Shown piece after piece: positions 16,520-24,825 of a DNA stretch of 64,000 bases (positions within the stretch are counted from its first letter, which is position 1; every line of letters begins with the position of its first letter). A model generated the notes under the pieces. It was not told the origin of the DNA and did no database searches. It saw only the letters and a list, made by a program, of their open reading frames with translations. The stretch comes from Chloracidobacterium sp. CP2_5A. GTDB taxonomy: Bacteria; Acidobacteriota; Blastocatellia; Chloracidobacteriales; Chloracidobacteriaceae. The translations under genes were made by a program, and so were the position numbers. Location: the NCBI GenBank assembly GCA_002254845.1, contig NKPT01000010.1:1-64000 (forward strand). The letters run 5' to 3'.

Positions 16520-17155
16520 ATGACGCTCTTGCTTGCCGGCCCGGCAGGCCCGCTGGAGGCGCTCCACGCCTGGGCGCCGAATCCGCGGGGCTGGGCGGCT
16601 GTGGTTTGCCATCCGCACCCGGTGTTTGGCGGAACGATGCACAACCGCGTTGTGTATCGCGCCGCCAAGGCTCTGCTGGCCGGCGGCGCGCACGTCTTGC
16701 GCTTCAACTTTCGGGGTGTCGGCGCCAGCCGCGGCAGCTACGACGGCGGCATTGGCGAGCAGGCCGACGTCGCCGCCGCCCTCGCTTACCTAGAGGAACA
16801 GCATCCGCGTCACCCGCTCATCGTGGCGGGCTTTTCATTTGGCGCATGGGTTGGCTTTCAAGCCGCCCTGCGCTGTCCGCAGGTTGGGGGGCTGTTAGGC
16901 ATCGGCATCCCGGCGGCCCGCTTTGACTTTTCGTTTTTGCATCCGGTTCGGCTGCCCGCGTGGATCGTCCAGGGCGACGCGGATGATTTCGGCCCGGCCG
17001 CGGCGGTCGAGGCGCTGGTGGCGCGCTGTCAAGCGCCCAAGGGGCTGACGCTGCTCCCGCAGGCGAATCATTTCTTTGACGGGCATCAGACAGAGCTTGC
17101 GGCGGCGCTCGCTTCCGCCGTAGCTTGGTTACAGGAGCGGGTCGTTCGCGATTGA
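16520..17155 (+). CDS. alpha/beta hydrolase (HPHP-type)
   Basis: Cytoplasmic alpha/beta hydrolase of 211 residues in the group with the N-terminal motif CHPHPVFGGTMHNRVVY, where the oxyanion region is built from HPHP. Nucleophile elbow is GFSFGAW (Ser near residue 100), the acid is likely Asp in QGDADDFGP and the catalytic His is in PQANHFFDG near residue 185. RFNFRGVGAS is the family's second marker. Proteins of this group are mostly of unknown substrate. It begins 25 bases after the 62-residue gene and may be part of the same transcript. Confidence 0.88.
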   Translation: MTLLLAGPAGPLEALHAWAPNPRGWAAVVCHPHPVFGGTMHNRVVYRAAKALLAGGAHVLRFNFRGVGASRGSYDGGIGEQADVAAALAYLEEQHPRHPLIVAGFSFGAWVGFQAALRCPQVGGLLGIGIPAARFDFSFLHPVRLPAWIVQGDADDFGPAAAVEALVARCQAPKGLTLLPQANHFFDGHQTELAAALASAVAWLQERVVRD

Positions 17156-17184
17156 ATGGCCGCGCCCAAGGCGCTTGCGAGGTG

Positions 17185-17511
17185 ATGCCTATGCCCACGC
17201 CAACGACGGATGCCCCGGATGTTTTGGCATCTGATGCGGCTTCTGCGGTTTCCGCGTCCGCGCTTGGGCGCGAGGATGCGGCGGATGACGTTGCGCTTGC
17301 CGCTTCGCAAGCTGACGCGGCGGCGCCGGAAGAGAGCTTCAAGCAGCTCCTGCGCGACTTCGTTCTGGGCAATCATCAAAACCCCGACGACATGCCCGGC
17401 CTGCGGTTTTACATCGTCTTTGCCGGGATGTTGATTCTGTCGCTGCTGGGCGTGATCGCGGTCGCCGCGCTGATCAGCCTCATTCGGTGGGCGGGGCTGC
17501 TGTTTCGCTGA
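17185..17511 (+). CDS. small protein with C-terminal membrane anchor, unknown
   Basis: About 108 residues from ATG 17185 (GCGAGG lies 6-7 bases upstream; an extension to 17125 overlaps the hydrolase gene). The first 50 residues are Ala/Asp/Ser-rich and look disordered; then comes a helix ESFKQLLRDFVLGNHQNPDD and a single membrane helix near the C-terminus (FAGMLILSLLGVIAVAALISLI in part) followed by a short basic end. So probably a tail-anchored inner-membrane protein. No family recognised. Confidence 0.65.
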   Translation: MPMPTPTTDAPDVLASDAASAVSASALGREDAADDVALAASQADAAAPEESFKQLLRDFVLGNHQNPDDMPGLRFYIVFAGMLILSLLGVIAVAALISLIRWAGLLFR

Positions 17512-17565
17512 GGCGAGCGTCTGCCAGCGCCCGCTCAGCCTTCCGCAAAGACATAGCGACGGCAT

Positions 17566-17630
17566 TTTTTCAGGTCGCCTGGTTTTTCAGGTCGCCTGGT
17601 TTTTCAGGTCGCCTGGTTTTTCAGGTCGCC
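17566..17630 (+). repeat. 17-bp tandem repeat x3.8 forming serial mini hairpins
   Basis: Perfect tandem copies of tttttcaggtcgcctgg at 17566, 17583, 17600 and (partial) 17617. Each unit contains CAGG-TCG-CCTG followed by GTTTTT on the plus strand, and arms of neighbouring units can also pair (CCTG-GTTTTT-CAGG). It lies between the convergent genes ending at 17511 and 17716, so a serial weak terminator for the plus strand is possible. Confidence 0.9.
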
Positions 17631-17715
17631 ACAAATAGCAACCTTCCCAAATCGAGCCGACTTGGCGGGAGGCGTCCTCGCCATCCCAAGCCGCTACCTT
17701 GACTCGGAAAGCGCG

Positions 17716-18768
17716 CTAGCGGCGTTCGCGGCGCGGCGGCTCGGAGGATGCCGGGAGCTTGCCTTTTTTCACCGTCCAGACGCTGTTGATCAGCTCAGCC
17801 CTGTATTCGACCTGCGTGACGTTGCCGCTCTTATCCATCAGCGGAACGGTGAACGTGGCTTCGGTATCGCTATCATTTCGGTAGCCCACGGGGTATACGC
17901 CCCGGATGGGCAACTCGTAGTAGGCCGACGTGTAGTTGCCGGATTTGGGGTCGAGGCGCACAACGTAAATGCGGTCAAAATCGGCGATCGGGTCGTTACT
18001 GAAAATCTGCTTGTCGAGAATGAAGTAGTTCTTAAGCGCCGTGCCGCTTTTATCGAGCGTGACGCCAAAGGGAATCGCGCCGACCATGCGGCGGCCGCCG
18101 CCGACGATGCCGGCAATCGCCGGCGGCTCGACGATTTCAACCGAGCCGCCATACAGCCATCCGATGCGATAGATCGCGCTTTCCGGGAAGCGCGCGAGAT
18201 ACCAGGCGTCATACTTGACATCGGTTTCATCAGCGGACGGATTTTCCGATTCGTCCGTAACGACGGCGCGCCGCTCAACCCGCCGGCGCAGGAGAATGTC
18301 AAACTCCGTGCCGCCTTTGAGCGTGGTGATCACTGCCGAGTCGCGCCGCGGCTGGATGCGCAGGCGCGTTTCGCGCTTGAGGCGACCGCCGATTTGAGGC
18401 TGAACGGCGGCGAATTCCTGGTCGAGCGCCAAGCAGGCGTCAAGGAGCTTGCGCGGCACAAGGTGGCGGGCTTCAACCCAGCCGACTTTGCCGTCGCCTT
18501 CTTTCTGAACCTTGGCCCATTCGAGACCGTTGACCTCGGACTGGTGGTAAATGGCGACTCGGTCGCCTTTCTGGAGTTGCCCGATTTTGGAGTTGACCAG
18601 CGCCGTCGAGTTGAACACATCCGCCCGCTCGGCAATCACCACGCCGTCATCGAGCTTGCCGCCGCCAATAGCGGTCCTCAGGCAAGCTATTTGCCCAACT
18701 AAAGCGAGGCCGGCGGCAAGGGCGAGGAGGGGGCGGGCAGGTCGCAGGGGCGGGTATCGAAAGAGCAT
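17716..18768 (-). CDS. lipoprotein with bacterial SH3 domain(s)
   Basis: Exported lipoprotein of 350 residues: signal with hydrophobic core PLLALAAGLALVGQIAC, Cys near residue 29 as lipid site. Residues about 40-105 read as a bacterial SH3 module (VVIAERADVFNST, GQLQKGDRVAIYHQSEVNGLEWAKVQ, GKVGWVEARHLV), and a second, more degenerate one follows at about 130-210 (TRLRIQPRRDSAVITTLKGGTEFDIL ... RIGWLYGGSVEIVEP in part). The rest is unfamiliar. SH3b domains often bind cell-wall material or protein partners. Divergent from ddl. Confidence 0.82.
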   Translation of the reverse strand: MLFRYPPLRPARPLLALAAGLALVGQIACLRTAIGGGKLDDGVVIAERADVFNSTALVNSKIGQLQKGDRVAIYHQSEVNGLEWAKVQKEGDGKVGWVEARHLVPRKLLDACLALDQEFAAVQPQIGGRLKRETRLRIQPRRDSAVITTLKGGTEFDILLRRRVERRAVVTDESENPSADETDVKYDAWYLARFPESAIYRIGWLYGGSVEIVEPPAIAGIVGGGRRMVGAIPFGVTLDKSGTALKNYFILDKQIFSNDPIADFDRIYVVRLDPKSGNYTSAYYELPIRGVYPVGYRNDSDTEATFTVPLMDKSGNVTQVEYRAELINSVWTVKKGKLPASSEPPRRERR

Positions 18769-18935
18769 GAACGGCGCGGGGCGGGAAGTAAGCTCGACGG
18801 CTCGATCAGGGGACGCTCAAATCATGGGTGAAATATACAGGGCGAAACGCTATCCTAGCCGCTTTGCCGGCGCAACTACCAAGGGTCCTGACATCTGTTT
18901 GGGCTGGGAAAGCGATGAGGCGGAGCTATTGGATG

Positions 18936-18941
18936 AAGGAG
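18936..18941 (+). promoter_or_regulatory. Shine-Dalgarno deciding the ddl start
   Basis: AAGGAG here is 8 bases before GTG 18950 and 5 before TTG 18947, which places the start of ddl far downstream of the first in-frame candidate (18551). Confidence 0.6.
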
Positions 18942-18949
18942 TCACCTTG

Positions 18950-20089
18950 GTGGGCAAGCAACTCGCGGTGGGAGTCATTTTTGGCGGGCGCTCCGGCGAG
19001 CACGAAGTGTCGCTGCGGTCGGCGGCGGCCATTCTTTCGGCGCTGAAGCCTGAAAAGTATCGCGCCGTGCCGATTGGGATTACGAGAGCCGGCATCTGGG
19101 TCGTTGGCGACGCGGCATCCGAGATGCTTGCCTCGGCGTCGTCCGCGCTGGATCGCTCGGCCGGCGGCGCTGGATCGGCTGCTATCGCCCCGGCCCATCC
19201 GGCGCAGGCGCTCAACTCGCTGGCTGGCGTCCTGGGGGAGCTGGATGTCGCGTTCCCCGTTTTGCATGGCACGTATGGCGAGGATGGCGCCATCCAGGGG
19301 CTTTTCGAAATGCTGAACTTGCCCTACGTCGGCTGCGGCGTTCTGGCCTCGGCGGTCGGCATGGACAAGATCGTGATGAAACAGCTGTTTCAGCAAGCCG
19401 GGTTGCCGATTGTCGCGTTCCGCTGGTTTTCGCGCTATGACTGGATGACCCAGGGGGAGGCGCTGATGGACGACATCAGCCGGGAGCTTGGCTTTCCGAT
19501 GTTTGTCAAGCCGGCCAACCTTGGCTCGTCGGTGGGCATCACTCGCGTGGAGGAACCTGCAAGCTTTAGCGCGGCGGTTGAGTTAGCGGCCCGGTACGAC
19601 CGGCGCATCATCGTCGAAAAGGGCTACGACGTGCGGGAAATCGAGGTCAGCGTCATTGGCAATGACCAGCCGGAAGCCAGCCTGCCCGGCGAAATTATCA
19701 GCGGGGCGACGTTCTATGACTATGCCGACAAGTATTCGCCCGATAGTCAGTCGCGGCTGGTGATTCCCGCGCCGCTTTCCCAGGAGCAGACTGAGCGAAT
19801 TCGCGCCCTGGCGACGCGCGCATTCCAGGCCATTGACGGCGCGGGCTTGGCGCGCGCGGATTTTTTCCTGCTCCGGCCAACCAATGAGATTGTTGTCAAC
19901 GAAATCAATACAATGCCGGGATTCACCCGCATCAGCATGTATCCCAAGCTGTGGGAAGCCGGCGGTCGGTCGCTGGCGACCATTCTTGACCAACTGATTG
20001 ATTTGGCGCTGGCGCGCCACGCTGAAAAAGCCAAGCTCGCCCGCGGATTCGCGCCGGAAACGGCTTGCGGGGGCGGGGTTTTCAACTGA
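18950..20089 (+). CDS. ddl: D-alanine--D-alanine ligase
   Basis: Makes the D-Ala-D-Ala dipeptide for peptidoglycan, using ATP. About 379 residues of the ATP-grasp fold. Visible landmarks: N-terminal VGVIFGGRSGEHEVSLRSA in part, FPVLHGTYGEDGAIQGLFEM (substrate helix), MDKIVMKQLF, FVKPANLGSSVGITRV (ATP-grasp lid), EVSVIGND and the C-terminal magnesium site EIVVNEINTMPGFT. GTG 18950 gives the family's normal start. The frame upstream to 18551 overlaps the SH3 lipoprotein gene and is not conserved. A long insertion of about 25 Ala/Ser-rich residues follows GDAASEM. Followed by the VWFA gene 28 bases on. Confidence 0.95.
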   Translation: MGKQLAVGVIFGGRSGEHEVSLRSAAAILSALKPEKYRAVPIGITRAGIWVVGDAASEMLASASSALDRSAGGAGSAAIAPAHPAQALNSLAGVLGELDVAFPVLHGTYGEDGAIQGLFEMLNLPYVGCGVLASAVGMDKIVMKQLFQQAGLPIVAFRWFSRYDWMTQGEALMDDISRELGFPMFVKPANLGSSVGITRVEEPASFSAAVELAARYDRRIIVEKGYDVREIEVSVIGNDQPEASLPGEIISGATFYDYADKYSPDSQSRLVIPAPLSQEQTERIRALATRAFQAIDGAGLARADFFLLRPTNEIVVNEINTMPGFTRISMYPKLWEAGGRSLATILDQLIDLALARHAEKAKLARGFAPETACGGGVFN

Positions 20090-20117
20090 GCCGGGCGCGC
20101 CAACGAGGAATTTCGCG

Positions 20118-21134
20118 ATGACAACAAGTCAACTTATGAAGCTCTTACGCGACATCCGCTTGAGATTGGTGGTAACGCTCCTGGCTGGGGTTGGCGTCGC
20201 TGGCTTTCCCTGCGCGCCGCTGCGGGCGCAAAACGCCTCGCCCCGCCCCGCCCCCGCGCCACAGGACGTTGGCGAGGATGTCATCCGCATCACCAACGTC
20301 ACCGTGCCGGTCATTGTGACGGATCAGGATGACCGCTTTATCAGCAAGCTCACCAAGGACGACTTTGAAATTTACGAGAATAAGAAAAAGCAAAAGATTG
20401 AATCCTTTGAGGACAAAACCGACCTGCCGCTGTTCGTCGCTGTCCTGATGGACACCAGCGCGAGCATCAAGCCGAAGCTGAAGTTTCAGAAGGAAGCCAC
20501 CATTTCGTTTCTTCAAACCATCATCCGGCGGCGCAAGGATCAGGCGCTTTTCGTGACTTTCGACTCGACGGTGCAGTTGCGACAGGACTTCACGGACGAT
20601 ACCAGCCTGCTGACCAAGGCGATCCTGGACGTCAAGGCCAGCGGCGATACGGCGCTCTATGACGCGGTTTATCGCGTCTGCGAGGAAAAGATGTACAACG
20701 TCCCGACGCCGCGAAAAATCATCATCATCATCACCGACGGGGCCGACACCGCCAGCGAGCGCACGCTGGAGGAAGCCATTGAGATTGCCCAGCGGCACGA
20801 GGTGCTAATCTTTGGCATTAGCACGCGCAATGCCGGCTTTTTTGGCACGGGCGCGGGCATGGTGGCGGGCGAGGAAGACGAGGAGCTGCGGAAGCTGTGC
20901 ACGCGCACCGGCGGCGACGTGGCGTTTCCGCAGAAGGTTATTGACCTTGAACGCGCCTTCCAGCGGATTGACCAAGCGGCGCGGCGTTACTACCTGCTTT
21001 CTTACGAGCCGCAGGACCCGGACACGCCCGGCTTCCGAAAGATTGAAGTGCGGGTTGTGACGCGCAAGAACGTCCGCGTCAAGGCGCGCGACGGGTATCT
21101 TGTCCGTCGCCGCGCCAACAGCGCCGGCTCATAG
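20118..21134 (+). CDS. secreted VWFA-related protein (acidobacterial type)
   Basis: Exported protein of 338 residues with a signal peptide (RLRLVVTLLAGVGVAGFPCAPLRAQ in part) and one von Willebrand factor A domain from about residue 100 to 290. The metal-ion-dependent adhesion site is good: DTSAS (near residue 112), a Thr/Ser around FDSTVQL, and TDGADT. Before it is the short beta region VPVIVTDQDDRFISKLTKDDFEIYENKKKQ in part, which typifies 'VWFA-related Acidobacterial' proteins (ITNVTVPVIVTD...). Role probably extracellular adhesion or complex formation. ATG 20118 follows GAGGAA. Starts 28 bases after ddl. Confidence 0.9.
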   Translation: MTTSQLMKLLRDIRLRLVVTLLAGVGVAGFPCAPLRAQNASPRPAPAPQDVGEDVIRITNVTVPVIVTDQDDRFISKLTKDDFEIYENKKKQKIESFEDKTDLPLFVAVLMDTSASIKPKLKFQKEATISFLQTIIRRRKDQALFVTFDSTVQLRQDFTDDTSLLTKAILDVKASGDTALYDAVYRVCEEKMYNVPTPRKIIIIITDGADTASERTLEEAIEIAQRHEVLIFGISTRNAGFFGTGAGMVAGEEDEELRKLCTRTGGDVAFPQKVIDLERAFQRIDQAARRYYLLSYEPQDPDTPGFRKIEVRVVTRKNVRVKARDGYLVRRRANSAGS

Positions 21135-21277
21135 CCGCAAAGGGCGCGCTGACGCGGCTTTCCGCAAAAAGGCGTGGCGGCGACCTTGTTGAAGTCGCTA
21201 AGGGCGGCATCCGGCCTTGGCGCGCCAAGGAAGCTCCATCCGCGTTGATTCCCCTTCGCGGCCTGCGCCTTGGCTTC

Positions 21278-21309
21278 TTCTTACGCCAGTTTGTTCTTAC
21301 ACCAGTTTG
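21278..21309 (-). repeat. 16-bp tandem duplication over the stop codon of the DUF3299-like gene
   Basis: Two copies of ttcttacgccagtttg (second has one change, acaccag). The gene's TAA and last codons lie in the copy nearer the gene, so the duplicated unit carries a second, unused stop just beyond. Confidence 0.85.
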
Positions 21310-21743
21310 CGGGCGCGCGCGTTCACGATGCGGTAGAGGCTTTCCACCGCGCCGCTTTCGCGCCGCTGGACGCCAACCTGAAACGTGCCGCTGACGGCGA
21401 CGGGATAGTCGCTGGCGGCGCTCAGCTCTTGCCCTGGCGCGAGGGTGACGAAAATCATCTGCTCGATGCCTGGCCCATCGCCAAAGCAGCAGGCGAGCGG
21501 AACCTCAATAAGAATAAAGCGGCGAATTTTTCCATCCCCGATGCCAAGCGGCACCATGAAGCCGTTGATTTCAACCTGCTTGCCATTGAGCTGCTGCGCT
21601 CGCTGGGGATAGATAACCTCCCGTCCGTTGACCTGAACGCCGTTTAGCTCGCGGAATCGCAGCGCGGTCGGAGCCGCTCCGCCCGCCAACCCCTGGCTTG
21701 CCACGACCGTTAGAAACAAGATGACGCCGACGAACGTCTTCAC
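21297..21743 (-). CDS. DUF3299-like exported protein
   Basis: Exported protein of 148 residues resembling DUF3299 family members. Signal peptide KTFVGVILFLTVVASQGLAG; the domain follows with YPQRAQQLNGKQVEINGFMVPL, IRRFILIEVPLACCFGDGPG and VAVSGTFQVGV. These proteins typically sit with metal or copper handling genes, and the Cys pair in ACCFGD is a possible metal site. I take GTG 21743 as start because GGAAG lies 7 bases upstream and the longer frame (to 21815) has no signal sequence. Function not known. Confidence 0.8.
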   Translation of the reverse strand: MKTFVGVILFLTVVASQGLAGGAAPTALRFRELNGVQVNGREVIYPQRAQQLNGKQVEINGFMVPLGIGDGKIRRFILIEVPLACCFGDGPGIEQMIFVTLAPGQELSAASDYPVAVSGTFQVGVQRRESGAVESLYRIVNARARKLV

Positions 21744-22069
21744 GAGCGAGCTTCCTTTGCGAAAACAAGAATGTCGCGCCAACGCTGGCTCGCGGAGCTT
21801 AGCATGGATGGGCAACCGCGCAAGCGCAGCCGCTCGATGCGCAAGCGCAGCCGCTCGATGCGCAAGCGCAGCCGCTCAATACCGAGGCGTATTTTGGGCA
21901 GATTTTCCGCTCCGGCTTTCCGCCAAGCCGGAGCGACTGAGGGCGTCCGCGAAGCGGGTCATCCTGGCTTAGCGCGGCTTGGGAGGGCCGCTGCCCTCGG
22001 CAGCCTCAAAGGACAATGCGCCGCGGGCGTGAAAAGCGAGCCACCGTTCAGCCGGTCGCCTTGGGACAG
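21744..22069. other. gene-free stretch with tandem repeat
   Basis: 326 bases between two minus-strand genes. No convincing frame. It holds the promoter region of the DUF3299-like gene and, at 21819-21881, the 21-bp tandem repeat listed separately. Confidence 0.6.
21819..21881 (+). repeat. 21-bp tandem repeat x3 (intergenic)
   Basis: Three copies of a 21-bp unit starting cgcaagcgcagccgctc; the first two are identical and the third ends differently (aata rather than gatg). Confidence 0.9.
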
Positions 22070-22756
22070 TCAGAAGGGACTGAGCCCGGCGGCGGCGTTG
22101 TAGCAGCGATACAGCTCGTTGAAATCGCGAATGCTGCGATCCAGAATCTGGTTAATGGTCTCTATGTCGGCGGCGTTAATGGTCAAGTTGACGCCGTTGA
22201 GAAAGGCCATGTAGGTGTCGAGCGTCTTGACCTGCGGGGAAATAAGAACCAAGTACGTGCGTCGCCGATACTTGGGCGGGAGCGAATTGACATGGCGCAG
22301 GATAGCGATGCCGCCCTGATTCACGCTGTCAAACTGCGGATCGAGCAGCACCATGTCAACCTGCGTATCGCGCATCAGCTCGATGGCCTTTGAGGCTTCG
22401 TTGCAGACGGTTGGAGCGTAGAGCTGGTGGTCAAGCTTGTCGAGAACTTGCTGCGTCTGGGCCGAATCCGCCAGACACAGCAGGGCCTGGCGACGTTGCC
22501 AGCTCGCCAGCGACCCGGTTGCGCCATCGGCCGTTCGGGAGGCTTGGCCAGTGAGAAGCGCGACGAGTTGAGCTATGACGTCCTGATTGACTTGCATAGA
22601 TTTTGGCGCTCCGCGCAAGGCTGGGGTGGCTTTGGGCGGGGGTTTGACTGTCATTCCGAAGCGACACTTCGGGCAATTGACTTGAAATGGCTTGTCAGGA
22701 AGATTCTTTTCCTGAATATCGAACTTTGCGCGACACTGCGTGCAGACAACTTGCAT
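22070..22756 (-). CDS. MJ0042-type zinc ribbon plus receiver-like domain
   Basis: 228 residues. The N-terminus is a zinc ribbon with paired cysteines, VVCTQCRAKFDI near residue 4 and NCPKCRFGMTVK near residue 28, as in the MJ0042/prokaryotic zinc-finger family often joined to signalling or pilus domains. From about residue 90 follows a CheY-like alpha/beta fold (ALLCLADSAQTQQVLDKL; VDMVLLDPQFDSV with a plausible phospho-acceptor Asp; TYLVLISPQ). The expected second acidic pair and conserved Lys are not obvious, so this may be a degenerate receiver. It lies 45 bases downstream of pilT on the same strand. Confidence 0.75.
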   Translation of the reverse strand: MQVVCTQCRAKFDIQEKNLPDKPFQVNCPKCRFGMTVKPPPKATPALRGAPKSMQVNQDVIAQLVALLTGQASRTADGATGSLASWQRRQALLCLADSAQTQQVLDKLDHQLYAPTVCNEASKAIELMRDTQVDMVLLDPQFDSVNQGGIAILRHVNSLPPKYRRRTYLVLISPQVKTLDTYMAFLNGVNLTINAADIETINQILDRSIRDFNELYRCYNAAAGLSPF

Positions 22757-22801
22757 GACCCATTCGGAAAGCGGAGAGCGTCGGTCAAAATGACGCGACC
22801 A

Positions 22802-24064
22802 TTACCGCTCGATCATGTCCAGCATCGATGGCCGCGGCGTTTCGGTCGTGGTCCGAGTCGGCGGCGCGACCGGGCGCATCCCGCCCAGCGTCGGATTTCT
22901 CAATCCCTGCTGCTCTTTCTGCAGGCGGCTGATTTCGCTGCCGCCCGCGCCAGCAAAGTCGCTCGACGAGCCAAGGCCAGAGAGACGCAGCAGAAGGTTG
23001 TTCTGGTTTGTGGCGAAGGCGACGCCGTCTTCCCGCGTAATCAGCCCTTGGCGAATCATGCGCTCGATGACTTGGTCGAAGTGCTGCATGCCGTCGAGCG
23101 ATCCGTCTTCCATCGCGTCTAGGAGCGACTTGCCTTCGCTCTCGCCTTTTTCGATGTATTCGCGGGTGCGCGGCGTGGACTTGAGAATTTCAACGGCGGC
23201 GACGCGCCCCTTGCCGTCCGCGCGCGGAATCAGTCGCTGAGTAATGATATAGCGAAACGCTTGCGCCAACCGCACCCGAATGACGTGCTCTTCGTTTTTG
23301 GGGAAGATGCCGATGATGCGGTCAACGGTCTTTGAGGCATCCGTGGTGTGCAGGGTTGAAAAGACTAAGTGCCCCGTCTCGGCGGCTTCGAGCGCGATTT
23401 CCGTTGTTTCAAGGTCGCGCATCTCGCCTACGAGGATCACTTTTGGCGCTTGACGCAGTGCCGCCCGCAGCGCCAGCGCGAAGCTTGGCGTGTCGCTGCC
23501 CAGCTCGCGCTGATTGATGGTGCAGTTCTTGTGCGTATGGAGGAACTCAATCGGATCCTCAATCGTGACGATATGGTAAAACTTTTCCTCGTTAATCTTT
23601 CGCAGGATGGCGGCCAGCGTTGAGGACTTGCCGCTTCCCGTCGGGCCGGTCAGCAGAACGATCCCGTTCTTGAGATGCGAAATCTCGCCCAGCTGCGGCG
23701 GCAGCCCTAGCGTTTCGATTGTCGGTACCTCGGTCGGGATGACGCGCATGACGATGGAGTAAGTGCCCCGCTGCGAGAAAATGTTGACGCGGAAGCGCGT
23801 CCGCGAAGGCAGGCTGTAGGACAGGTCCACCGAGCCGGTCTGCACCAGCTTCTCCGGGGCGTCGCTGTTCCCTGCCATCAGCGCCATAGCAATGATTTCA
23901 GTCTGGTAGGGCGTCAGGTTGCGCAGTCCCTTGATGTCCACGGGAACAAGCTTTCCGTTCAGCTCGACCTGCGGCGGACGGCCAACGGAAAAGTTCAAGT
24001 CGCTGATTTTCTCATCTACCGCGAGCATGCGCTCGATGATGGGTGGCAAGTCAAAGTAGCTCAT
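22802..24064 (-). CDS. pilT: type IV pilus retraction ATPase PilT
   Basis: Hexameric motor ATPase that retracts type IV pili, powering twitching motility and DNA uptake. 420 residues. Walker A GPTGSGKSSTLA near residue 130, Walker B region VILVGEMRDLETTEIAL, His box ETGHLVFSTLHTTDA, and the late PilT signature QRLIPRADGKGRVAAVEIL. The C-terminal 60 residues beyond the usual PilT length are Pro/Thr-rich. ATG 24064 with GAGGAA at 9 bases is preferred over a longer frame to 24145. No pilB or pilC nearby. Function certain at family level. Confidence 0.95.
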   Translation of the reverse strand: MSYFDLPPIIERMLAVDEKISDLNFSVGRPPQVELNGKLVPVDIKGLRNLTPYQTEIIAMALMAGNSDAPEKLVQTGSVDLSYSLPSRTRFRVNIFSQRGTYSIVMRVIPTEVPTIETLGLPPQLGEISHLKNGIVLLTGPTGSGKSSTLAAILRKINEEKFYHIVTIEDPIEFLHTHKNCTINQRELGSDTPSFALALRAALRQAPKVILVGEMRDLETTEIALEAAETGHLVFSTLHTTDASKTVDRIIGIFPKNEEHVIRVRLAQAFRYIITQRLIPRADGKGRVAAVEILKSTPRTREYIEKGESEGKSLLDAMEDGSLDGMQHFDQVIERMIRQGLITREDGVAFATNQNNLLLRLSGLGSSSDFAGAGGSEISRLQKEQQGLRNPTLGGMRPVAPPTRTTTETPRPSMLDMIER

Positions 24065-24233
24065 ACGTTCCTCGTCCCCGCGGATGCCCGCCGGCGGCAG
24101 TCGTCGAATTCGCGGCTTGATCGAAAGCTCGCGCCAGCTTGGCACAGCCGGCTTTAGGTCAAAGAAAGCTATATCAGCCGCGCGAGCGGCGCAAGCCAGC
24201 CATTTGCCAAGGCGGCGCTTGGCGCGCCGCCGC

Positions 24234-24731
24234 TTAGGCCGAAACGCCGTCCGCGTCGCGCTTCCGGCGCGGCGGCGGCGCGCCCTTCACTAGCGATTTC
24301 AGCTCCGTCATAAACTCTGTCACGTCCTTGAACTCCAAATAAACCGAGGCGAAGCGGACATAGGCGACTTTGTCAAGGTCCTTCAGTCGGCGCATGATGA
24401 GCTCGCCGATTTTCTGCGTCGAGCGCTCTCGGTCGCGCGACTCCTGCACATACTTCTCCACCGCCGTCACAATCGCTTCCAGCTTGGTTGTCGGCACCGG
24501 GCGCTTCTCGCAGGCGCGGGCCAGTCCGGCCAGGACCTTCTGGCGGTCAAACGGCTCGCGCCGGCCGTCCTTCTTGATGACCATGTAGGGGATTTCATCA
24601 ATACGCTCGTAGGATGTGAACCGCCGCTCGCATTTTAGGCACTCGCGCCGCCGGCGAATCACATCGCCCTCGCGGCTTTCGCGGGAGTCCACGACCCGAT
24701 CCTCAAGGTTGCCGCAGTATGGACATTTCAC
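24234..24731 (-). CDS. nrdR: transcriptional repressor NrdR
   Basis: Zinc-ribbon, ATP-cone repressor that controls ribonucleotide reductase genes in response to dATP/ATP. 165 residues: zinc ribbon with CPYC at the start and CLKCERRF near residue 34, then ATP-cone from about residue 48 ([49 protein letters not shown] in part). A GTG start at 24731 gives the canonical N-terminus MKCPYCG. No nrd gene is present in the window; NrdR boxes were not searched beyond the local region. Very secure family call. Confidence 0.96.
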   Translation of the reverse strand: MKCPYCGNLEDRVVDSRESREGDVIRRRRECLKCERRFTSYERIDEIPYMVIKKDGRREPFDRQKVLAGLARACEKRPVPTTKLEAIVTAVEKYVQESRDRERSTQKIGELIMRRLKDLDKVAYVRFASVYLEFKDVTEFMTELKSLVKGAPPPRRKRDADGVSA

Positions 24732-24825
24732 GTGGATGCTCTTTGTGTTTTAGCGCCTTGTCGCTATCGGCGCGCGTTACGAGGGGCCGCTTGCCCAGGT
24801 CTTGACACCTTCGCCGGACGGCGCG

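Noticed and set aside
17566-17630. CRISPR array
   Set aside because: The repeats are strictly tandem without spacers and there are no cas genes.
17662-18702. 346-codon plus-strand frame over the SH3 lipoprotein gene
   Set aside because: Same reason: antisense to a gene with a signal peptide and SH3 modules.
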